From Lepidonotus clava (lineage: Eukaryota; Annelida; Polychaeta; Phyllodocida; Polynoidae), in NCBI GenBank assembly GCA_936440205.1, contig OW387141.1, positions 45,021,307-45,085,306 on the forward strand: DNA of 64,000 nt, in the 5' to 3' direction. The notes under the pieces were generated by a model, which worked only from the letters and a program-made list of their open reading frames with translations, was not told the DNA's origin and did no database searches. Shown here piece after piece: positions 55,413 through 64,000 of the stretch. Made by a program: the position numbers and the translations under genes. Positions within the stretch are counted from its first letter, which is position 1; every line of letters begins with the position of its first letter.

Positions 55413-55569
55413 TATACCGCAATTGGGAGTTTTGTAGTGGGCGCTGCCATGTTGTGTCACATGGTATAATGGGACACTCCTCATTGGCTGGAGGTCACGC
55501 TTGACCCCCGAAATCTAATGGCGCCAAAGCACCACGCATGCGCAGATCTAAACTCCCGATCTCGGTATA
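55413..55569. mobile_element. small MITE, copy 2 (157 bp)
   Basis: TATACCGCAATTGGGAG and, inverted, TATACCGAGATCGGGAG. Shares GTGGGCGC(C/T)GCCAT(A/G)TTG and GCGCATGCGCAGA-type words with the copy at 53724-53869, in the same orientation. Confidence 0.7.
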
Positions 55570-55640
55570 CGTAGGCTGGGGGTTATCCACAGCCTATCCC
55601 TTATGATGAGAAGTTTAAAGTTTCTACGCTTATTCCCTAT

Positions 55641-55977
55641 GGTGATGTATCGACTGAAGGCTTATAGACACTCATCACCCATGGTGTCCTGGTGGCAAGA
55701 ATAGGCTGAACCTGCATGTCGAAGGTCATTTGCAAAGTATACAGTGACGTCGTGAGACGGATGGGCTGAGGGTTCTGTGCTCATCCCCTTGTGGTTATGT
55801 GGCGGCCCTTGTAGGACTGGGCTGTTCAATGGATGCTGATTAACCAACAGCTGCTATGATTTAACACATAGCTACAGTAAGTATCTTAAGGGGAGCTATG
55901 TATAGCAGAAACTGACAACGGTACAGGGTACTGTTGACCAACTATGAGACAGGATTAACTATATGGGGGTGTTCCAA
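55641..55977. other. no gene recognised
   Basis: Tail of the degenerate minisatellite, then plain sequence. Confidence 0.4.
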
Positions 55978-56134
55978 GTACACACACAACCACAACGACA
56001 CCCACACCCACACCCCCACCCACACATCGATCAACACGTACCAACAACCAATCTACACCCACACATAAATCCACACATCCACACGAAAACACATGCATAC
56101 ACCAACATCTACTTCAACACAGCCTGCATTACAA

Positions 56135-56207
<73 letters not shown>
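55978..56207 (+). repeat. CA-rich sequence, (CA)n and (TA)n microsatellites
   Basis: CACCCACAC-type low complexity from 55978, pure (CA)n at 56136-56172, then (TA)n with one interruption at 56173-56207. Confidence 0.9.
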
Positions 56208-56495
56208 AACACAATTAGACGGAAAACATTCAGACCTATTTGTCAGTGAAAAGTGTTGAACAGAAAACTTCTAGTGTAAACTTATACCCTCCATATAGTT
56301 GGCTTTTCATTATAGTTCCACGTCGGGACGCTCTGAACTGTATCTCAACGCTTCACAGATCGGGCCCTCTTGTATTTACTCATCAGAAAAGCAAACATGT
56401 TTTGTGTAAAATAGGGGGAGTCTATGAATGAGTTGCAATACATGTACAGCTGTGCACTCAACTAAAGCGTAATGCTGAACGCCTCTCATCAACAA
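56208..56495. other. no gene recognised
   Basis: Short spacer. Confidence 0.4.
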
Positions 56496-56500
56496 TATTA

Positions 56501-56730
56501 GGGAGTTTCAGATCCCACAATGCATCTCGATACGTCAACGTATCTCAAATGTACCTAATCATTTTTAAGGCTAAAAGTTCAAAATTGTATAATCATAATT
56601 AGATGGTTGTGTATGACTGGGGCACAGAAACAAACTTATAATTAAATACTTTTGAAACATATTATTAAAGCTGAGAAAAATAAAACGATACGTCTACGTA
56701 ACGTCACGCCTTGGAGGAACTGAAACTCCC
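56501..56730. mobile_element. MITE with 5-bp TATTA target duplication (230 bp)
   Basis: GGGAGTTTCAGATCC and, inverted, GGGAGTTTCAGTTCC (14 of 15) are flanked by exact TATTA at 56496-56500 and 56731-56735. GATACGTCAACGTATC near 56531 is an internal palindrome, and a related ATACGTCTACGTAACGTCAC lies near the right end. Confidence 0.8.
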
Positions 56731-56916
56731 TATTATGTGGTGGAAATTACCTGTAATGAGAACGCATCCCTCTTAGAGTCATACCTAAACGCTAATCACG
56801 TAATATGCAATGTTTCCAAGTTGAATAATCATTTCAATCAAAGTCTGTTGAGACTTCGGAAACAGTTATGATATATATGCTGCTAGTTTTGTATTCATAT
56901 CATATAACGTCAAATA
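56731..56916. other. no gene recognised
   Basis: Short AT-rich spacer. Confidence 0.4.
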
Positions 56917-57260
56917 CCAGGTATGCATTCCATAAAAATTTGGCGATAATTATCGCCAGCTAAAGCACTTCCATAAAAGATTGTCGATACTCAAAATATT
57001 ATCGCCAGGGCCTCAAATCAGTATCGCGGCGATAATTACAAAATATCGCCGTTTTAAAAAAATATATTTTCACAAATATTAATGTATGAAAATATATATA
57101 TATGACCAAGGAAGAAACCTGTAAAGTTTGAGTTTGATTGAAAAAAAATTTGAACAAAAAAAATGACAAACAAAAAAGTTATGTGGCGATAACAATTGTT
57201 GGTATCGTGGTATTTCTTCAACCTGGATTATCGCCAAATTTTTATGGAATGCCCCCCAGG
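56917..57260. mobile_element. MITE with GGCGATAA ends, first of a tandem pair
   Basis: CATTCCATAAAAATTTGGCG followed by ATAA at the left (from about 56926) is perfectly repeated inverted at about 57228-57251. CCAGGTATG precedes the left end and is found again where the next copy starts. Inside, ATTATCGCCA(G/A) and TATCGC words recur. Open frames over it have no meaning. Confidence 0.75.
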
Positions 57261-57550
57261 TATGCATTCCATAAAAATGTCGCGATAATTATTGCGAGTC
57301 CACAAAGTAGTCACGATACTCGAAAAAATATCGCCAAGGCCTCATGGCAGTATCGTGACGATAATTTCAAAATATTGTGGTTTTTAAATATTTAGTTTAA
57401 GAAAGATTGATATATCAACGTATATGTATGTTTAAAACAAAATTTGAACCCCCCCAAAAAACAAAAATTCCACATGGCGATAACATATTTTGGTATTGTA
57501 TCGTATCCTAAGCTGGATTATCGCGAAATTTTTATTGAATGCACCCCTGG
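57256..57550. mobile_element. MITE with GCGATAA ends, second of a tandem pair
   Basis: Starts CCAGGTATGCATTCCATAAA at the last bases of the first copy and ends TTATCGCGAAATTTTTATTG followed by AATGCACCCCTGG. Same family as 56917-57260, same orientation, more diverged. The two share the CCAGG junction. Confidence 0.7.
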
Positions 57551-58459
57551 ACTGGGCTTCTATCATATCCAAAAAGATAGAGTCCAGAAGACACACATAA
57601 ACAACATTCATTCCAAAACGTTTTAATTAGTAACAAACCCACACTGAACAATCACTTACATCTTTACAAATCTCGAACTAGTCCAAGTACATAGCCACTT
57701 TCCAGACAGACAGGTTCTTAGACGGTGTTCGCGGCCGTCTGACATCGATTCAATCGATTCTCAAGGTATTTACACAAGGCCCCTGTCAGATACGCCTTGA
57801 TCTGGACATTTCAAGTATGAACAGCGGCCTGCTGAGCACTCTGCTACACCGGGGGGGATCTATACGGCCGGGGTGTAATGGGTGCTTGGTGTAAAGGGAT
57901 AGAAATTGGTTACATTGTTGGGAAATTATGATGTTTGTCACTGTGATAATGATGTTTGTCAAACTGACTGCATTGTTTGTCCCTGACAAAGCAATATCTG
58001 TCCTGGGCGCTGTTCCACAAAACGTGTTCGTAAGTATCAGGATTAACTTTGAATGTGTACGCAAATACTGTTAGCAAGGAAAAGTGTTCAGAACGTCACT
58101 TACATACACTTTCGTACACAACTGTGACAAAAAATTAGATGTTAATTTATTTTCTCTCTCTTCTTTGATAGCTACGTGAGTCTTTTTCTGATTTTAATAT
58201 GGTTTTCACTATCGAATCCCTTACACAAAGATCTTTTAAATGATATCTCATATATTATCGTAGTCTTCATGGTGAAAAAACATATTTGAATATTAAAAAT
58301 GGTGTACGAACAATGTTTTACATGTCGTAGGTAATTGAGAGTTACACAAACATTTATCATGCTGTGTACAGTACGCAGACATATATTTTTGTGCGTATCT
58401 TCTTTCTGGAACGAAATATAAAATCTAAAATGTTCGTAACTTTTAAGGGAATAGCCCCC
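57551..58459. other. no gene recognised; outlying minisatellite units
   Basis: A few units of the 21-bp repeat described next occur at about 57925-57980; otherwise nothing. Confidence 0.4.
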
Positions 58460-58910
58460 TGGTGATAAGATGTTCCTGTCTCTGATAGTAATGTTTGTCA
58501 CTATGATAGTGATGTTCATCCCTGTGATAGCGATGTCCATCCCCATGATACGATGTTTGTCCCCATAATAATATTGTTCGTCCCTGAGGTAACACTGTTC
58601 ATTTACGCGATAACAATTTTTGACCCCTCGATAATGATGTTCTCGAGATAGGATGTGTGTCCCTGTCATAACGATGTTTGTCCCCATGATGATAATGCTC
58701 GTCCCTGTGATGACGATGTTTATCCCCATGATAACGATTTTCATCCTCACAATATATAGCATAATGTTCTTCCCCGTACAAAGATGTTCTTTCCCATATA
58801 ATGATGTTCGTCCCTGTAATAATGATGTTATTTCCTGTGTAAAACGATGTTCTTCTGTATTATGACAATATTCTTCCCTGTGATAATAATGTTTTCCCCC
58901 ACGAGATCTT
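58460..58910 (+). repeat. 21-bp minisatellite
   Basis: GTCCCTGTGATAACGATGTT plus T and variants (GTCCCCATGATAATGATGTT) repeat with a 21-bp period, about 20 units, clearest at 58655-58760. Because 21 is a multiple of three, one plus frame reads V-P-V-I-T-M-F-like heptads; this is not a gene. Stray units lie near 57925 and 59075-59120. Confidence 0.8.
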
Positions 58911-59304
58911 CCCTGAGATAACAGTATTTGTTCCTACCTCAATTTGAGTTAGGGTAGGGAAGGGTTAGGGAAGGGTCATGTTAAGGATTAAGAATAGTTT
59001 AATTATCAAAGAATACTGTGCTGTCTAGGCCGTGAACACTATTATGTAGGCCGCTGACACCGTGTTCTGGATGATGTTTGTCCCTGTGATAATGATGATC
59101 GTCCCCATGAAAGCAATGTTCATCCATAATTATATTGACGGTATACTTCTTCTCACACTTGGCTCCCCATAGTGGTGTTGAATGGACACAAGAAGGGGGG
59201 CCTCACTCGTCCCCGTACTGAATGATTAACACCTATCGATCCCTATACCTCCCCCGTCTTACAGCCCAACACCGGGTTCAATGGGTAACACTTACCCAGG
59301 GCGT
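58911..59304. other. no gene recognised
   Basis: Includes GGTAGGGAAGGGTTAGGGAA low-complexity sequence near 58953. It is not a telomeric array. Confidence 0.4.
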
Positions 59305-59740
59305 GTCTAACCTGATGGATTCTAAATACCCATTCTTTTACCTGTGAGTAACCTGATGGATTCTAAATACCCACTTTTGTTACCTGTGTCTAACCTGATG
59401 GATTCTAAATACCCATTCTTTTACCTGTGTCTAACTGGATTGATTCTAAATACCCATTCTGTTACCTGTGTTTAACCTTATGGATTTAAAATAACCATTC
59501 TTTTACCTGTGTCTTACCTATGGATTCTAAATACCCATTCTCTTACCTATGTATATCCCGATGGGTTCTAAATAACCATTGTTTTACCTGCGTCTAACCT
59601 GATGGATTCTAAAAACGCTTTCTTCCTCCTTTGTCTAGCCTAATGGATACTAAATAAATGATTGGTTAAATAAAAAAATACCCTTTCTTTCATCTGTGTC
59701 TAACCAGATGGATTCTAAATACCCATTCTCTTACCTGTGA
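59305..59740 (+). repeat. 41-bp minisatellite, about ten copies
   Basis: TCTAACCTGATGGATTCTAA, then ATACCCATTCTTTTACCTGTG, recurs with a period of 41-42 bp (CCTGATGGA at 59311, 59352, 59394 and onward). Later units are more diverged and one is interrupted near 59655-59690. Confidence 0.85.
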
Positions 59741-60765
59741 CCTGGACCTCTGAAAATCACTGTCGATCTTTGTTAACTGATTGATTTCTATATAAAGGTA
59801 TACCAACGTTGAAGTTTAATCTATTTAAGGTGTAAAATACTTATGATATCATAATGTCATTTTTCTTTTTCTTTTAAGGAGCCTTAAAAAGCAATTTACC
59901 ATGACCATCATACATTTATAAATACATCATCATCAATTCACCACAGTGACAATGGCAATAAAGTCAGTAAACAGATATTTCATTTGTCTTTTAAAAATAA
60001 TCGTGGAACTTGAATGAAAAGAAAGCGTTCATTTATCATCTTTTGTCATCTCCAATATACATCAGGCGCCATGATTCAGCATCTCAAGCTCCCACCCAGC
60101 AACACTATCATTCACACTCACTCAACAATCTGTCTCTTTAAAACGCCACCTTTTTCTTTCCTCATATAGAGGCAAGCTTGCAGTTTTCTACCAGTCAGAT
60201 GACGTATAGATCCTGATGTGGCAGGGTCATGAGCAGATAGGCCATGACCTGTCGACATGACACTCGCCGGGCCATGCCCACACCTATCACATTAACCCTT
60301 TGACCTTGAGGGGTCAGAACCAAACAGATCGGCGCCTTTTTTCCTCCAGTGCCGGTTGTCTGGACACGCGAACTGCCGGTCCATTGACCAGGGGAGCGCC
60401 ATCAACACTAATCAGTGCCAGCTAGGCGGGCAAACAGGACTTATGTCTACCGCTCGGAGACACTTGGCTGAACTTTATGTATTATGGCTCAGTGCTCTGC
60501 GGCAAAACAACCTATTATCGCCCCCATGAAGGACTAATCTAGAACATGGTGGTCAGTCTGCAGTTAAGGTTAAGGGAGAGCATAAAAAACACAGGATTTA
60601 TATTGCTTATATGGCCATGTCATTTATGAAACCTTATAAAATAACATGGAATAAGATGGCGATCTTAAACCTCGAAACACGTGAAGAACATTGCAGGGCC
60701 CACCTAAATGCTTTATATTAGGCCCTATATATGATTATCTGAATCTATGAATGTATACTCACTAC
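59741..60765. other. no gene recognised
   Basis: No supportable feature. Confidence 0.4.
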
Positions 60766-63740
60766 CTGGAGTTTGCAAATCCTAACTTTAGCATTTATGG
60801 GACAGAATCCCGGACAGAATGTCAATCCTAACTGATTACAAAAAGTGTACGTTTTATATGAATCTATTTCATTGGATAATCTTGAAAACCGGTCTTTCAA
60901 CCAGACCGAAGCATACTCAATATAAACAACTTTGAAAAATATTTCGTTTTGATTATTACCAAAGCTTGCCAAGAGCTATCGTTAACAGAAACGGAATGGA
61001 TACCTGTCTGGACGGCTATATTAATAGCCCAGGTATTTACACTAATGTGACATGTTTGAGTTGATATATCAGTATTTATCTCGACACAACAGTACCTTCC
61101 AATTTCTGCATACATACGCATGCTTCTTAGATGTAACTGAAGTGCAAATACCATAATAATGTAAGGCAGGTATCTAAGCATCTTGCATACAGATGTATCA
61201 ATATTCAAAAACTAGTACTACTCTTGAAGTTAAAATATCATTGATGGGTCATCTCCTTAAGTCAAGGACATTTCTTATTGTCAATGACTTTCATTTCTTC
61301 CGATTCCTGACTTCTTAAGTCCCATTTAAACTCATGGCCCTCCATGAGATGATTTCACTCAGGTCAGATTGAAAAAGGGGTGAAATTACTGTCTGGATGT
61401 ATTTAAAGCTAGCTCTTTATCAACTCACAACTTTAAAGATGAACAAAACTCCGATAATATGATAATTGCTCATTTCGCCACATCCAATTTCAAATATATA
61501 ATGTACATAAATAGTCACTATTTATGAACTGTATTTGCTTCTCCTGTCTGTCGTGTGTTGTTTTATCATAATGTCCAATTGCGGTCTCGCCTCTTCTATT
61601 AATCAACGTCACTACGTATAGAAAGGTATCAACTATTAACTATTTGAGATCCATTAAATGAACTAGTAATACTTCCTGTGAGTTCCGGTGATCTTTGATC
61701 ATGTCCGTTGGTGCAAAAGATCAAAGCTTTGGATCCAGTATCCTAAAAGACTTTCATCGCACAGTTTGTACCGGATCTGCCCTTCACTGTGCCTTTAACA
61801 TATCCAACCGTGGTTATCCCCCACCCTCCACCCGTATTGGTCCAGAAAAACCGCCGAATTTTCCCTCGTTCTCCCCATTTTCCCCAGACAGGACCCAAAG
61901 GGAGTCAACATAGCCTCTGTATATCAAGTTTAAGCTATCTTAATTTTCTTTCCAGTCATAAGACGATGTTCCCTTTGGATAGATTCTGAAACCTTGATTG
62001 ATGTTAAAATATGTCGAATTTTGCAGCATCAATAAATTAGATATTGTGGGCAACTCTGAGCCCATGAATCGCTCCTTATTAAAATTCTCCTTACCGAGAT
62101 AGCTGATTTCCAGTATTTTAAGCATCTGCAGATCAATTTGGCCGGACTTTGTTGACACACTACAGGAAAACCTATAGAAAAATACACTTTATTGCCATGA
62201 ATCTGTATCTGTAATGAACACATTTTCAAGACAACTTGAAATAATGAAGTAAATACTGATACAAACTGGAAAGAAACCGAATGATAGTTTTCATATGTTG
62301 AATCAAAAGTAAGCCCACGTTTTATGGAAATATCTATGCTTTTAGCTTGTAACTTGTTGACATATTGCCCAGCATGCAATGAGATAAAGGCTAGTCTGCA
62401 GGCAATTTACATGAAAGAAGATAGCCCTGGTTGGCAGAATTACATGGAGTACAAAGGGTTAATGCCAAACATACCTTATCTACCTACTTACGCACGTAGG
62501 ACTATGATTTGTCGCCACATTCCCATGAAAGGCAATACAAAATGTATCTAGTGCAGATGCTGTGTTTTCAAAGTGAAACCTGTACTAGCTATACTGAAAG
62601 CTAGTTAAGTTTAGGGAGAGACAGCTATGGTGAAAAAACGATCGTTTACCTTCAAGGTTTTACCAAACCTAAGTGCAGCTTGACATTTAAAAGGTTCTCG
62701 GGATAAACTACAAATACTTTCTCAGAAGGGAAACTTAAGTACCAATTCGTGACACAGGCAATGTATTTCCAATACACGACTGCTTGAACTGAGCAATATG
62801 CCTCTAGAGTTCGTACATATATATTACGTGATAAATTCAAATGGAGAATTTCATCTGTGAATATTCTGAGACTATTTGCAGCGAATTCAAATTTCTCTTC
62901 AAGATTTTCCTCTATCATTATGTCGTATTCACTATTGTGCAAGGACGCACTTTTAAGAGTCCTCCATATTGCATCATGTCGGAAAAACCTGTTTGCTGAG
63001 ACCTTTTTGCTTGTTAATTTCCTATATTCATTTAAATGATTAATAGATTCCCCTTAATATGAATTTTTAAAATCTTCGTTATGTCGTTGATTCTTATAAT
63101 TAGTGTTAAAGATCAACTGCAGTAATGTCCATCTGTTAACATGGAACGGTCAAATGACATTTGAAGTTTTACAGATCAATTCCAGTATTCGAAATCATCG
63201 AAATAAAACTATGATAAAAATGCGTTAGCGATAAGAATTGATGTTAAGTTTTTGATATTCAAGAATGGGAATTGATGCCATGTTAAATAAAGGTGTTGAA
63301 AAAGACGGAGCAGTGTAACGTATTCTGATTGGAAATGCACACTTCCAATTACTTCTGAAATGTGCCACAAGATCAGATTCATGATTCCTAAAGGAAAGGA
63401 TGGAACATATAGATTAAGAGCAAAACCATTTCCAACTAAATAAACTTTCGAGGCATTTTCAACGTCATTTTGGATATTGGTCTCCAGGACTAACACAGAT
63501 GGGGACCCGTAGACACTGAACACCTCCAACCGGGAGCCTCCACTGGGAAAGCTATTAACGCCTGGGTTCGTGGGTTATCAAAGAACTGACCTGTATTTTT
63601 CGGAGATTAAAATGTGAATATTTCATTGCTGTATTTGATGATATTTGTAACACGACTTTTGCATTATTGATTTCAAAACTTGGCTGTGCTCCTTGAGAAT
63701 TATAATTAAAATCTGGGAGTAATCTCCCCCTCTTTGCCAT
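60766..63740 (-). other. possible multi-exon host gene, minus strand (weak)
   Basis: Several short open segments are bounded by splice-like signals, read right to left. 63740-63591: ATG, 50 codons (MAKRGRLLPDFNYN...), donor CAG|GTCAGT. 63535-63209: open, GSRLEVFSVYGSPSV start. 63053-62652: open for 133 codons, with SANRFFRHDAIWRTLKSA and a possible donor at 62827. 62159-62095: after TTTTCCTGTAG, VSTKSGQIDLQMLKILEI, donor CTCG|GTAAGGAG. 61135-61095: after TTTGCACTTCAG, donor AAG|GTACTG. 60831-60766: after CTTTTTGTAATCAG, LGLTFCPGFCPINAKV (four Cys-containing turns), donor CCAG|GTAGTG. I recognise no family, phases between segments are not all compatible, and each alone could be chance. Confidence 0.2.
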
Positions 63741-64000
63741 GAAGGGGGACCAAGGAAGTTAATGCCAGAGTTTTACAGATAGTTGCTTACAAATGCTAAC
63801 CAAAAGATAGGCTACATTTGGCCTTTTCTTTTTAGATGCAAGGTATTTCACAGTTAATTGAAAATGGGGCTTTCTATTAACTGGGTATGCACATTTTGAA
63901 AACTCTGAGACCCATCCCCTACCCTGGGCACAAGTACTCATAGGATTTGTATTAATATATTTGCTCATTTTCAACAGTTTCCACATCCCTCTCTCCCTTA
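63741..64000. other. no gene recognised
   Basis: If the segment at 63740 is a first exon, this would be its upstream region; no TATA box or CpG cluster is evident. Confidence 0.3.

Larger units (their letters stand above)
53160..55640 (+). repeat. long degenerate minisatellite (about 55-75 bp units)
   Basis: Variants of GGGTTTGTCTAT..CTCATC, then CC.TATGGTGACATG, then GAGGGACAT..TAGGCT recur roughly 25 times over 2.5 kb (for example near 53207, 53918, 53970, 54535, 54685, 54785, 54838, 55030, 55145, 55240, 55350, 55575). Units are strongly diverged, so the array is old. Three small MITEs interrupt it. A few units extend to about 55800. Confidence 0.65.

Noticed and set aside
58172-58762. 196-codon minus-strand protein
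   Set aside because: Its N-terminal half is the 21-bp minisatellite read in reverse, and the rest has no domain.
58940-58985. Telomere-like repeat
   Set aside because: GGTTAGGGAA words are few and irregular, not a TTAGGG array.

Overview
The window is metazoan nuclear DNA, most likely from a marine invertebrate; I cannot name the species or phylum. The grounds are AT-rich intergenic sequence dense in short inverted-repeat transposons, SINE and LINE pieces, minisatellites and (TA)n/(CA)n runs, GT-AG introns, and a Ty3/gypsy element primed by a eukaryotic tRNA-Leu. There is no operon structure and I found no CRISPR array, rRNA or tRNA gene. Most of the window is transposon-derived intergenic DNA.

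Layout. 1-9.5 kb: a diverged tandem duplication (893-1684), two TTAA-flanked MITEs (4160-4722, 5166-5852), another inverted-repeat element (5918-6315) and a 5'-truncated LINE on the minus strand (about 6348-8610). 9.5-31.5 kb: a MITE nested in a MITE (9478-10641), several members of a MITE family ending in a GCCTGTATTCCAC-like repeat, minisatellites, SINE-like copies, a candidate two-exon 88-codon gene (20000-20391) and an element filled with TCGGC palindromes (29441-29724). 31.6-44.6 kb: one 13-kb Ty3/gypsy LTR element with near-identical LTRs. 44.6-64 kb: a LINE 3' remnant, two more TTAA elements (45409-45601, 46086-47160), a candidate host promoter plus first exon (51250-51486), a 2.5-kb degenerate minisatellite carrying small MITEs (53160-55640), a head-to-tail pair of MITEs (56917-57550), 21-bp and 41-bp minisatellites, and a set of weakly supported exon-like segments on the minus strand (60766-63740).

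The LTR element is the most striking object. It has 980-bp LTRs, a tRNA-Leu primer site, gag with one zinc knuckle, and pol in the order protease, reverse transcriptase, RNase H, integrase. Unusually for the family, 6.4 kb lies between pol and the 3' LTR. It holds a third long open frame (ATG 38331 to 40694) with two C2H2-type zinc fingers at its N terminus. About 200 bp before that frame is a textbook core promoter (CCACGCCC box, TATAAAAGG, initiator-like TCATTC at the expected spacing). I infer that the third gene may be transcribed separately from gag-pol.

A second theme is TTAA. At least seven elements have TTAA at both ends, with six or more unrelated terminal repeats, and others have degenerate TTAA. 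This fits piggyBac- or Kolobok-type mobilisation; no autonomous transposase for them is present here.
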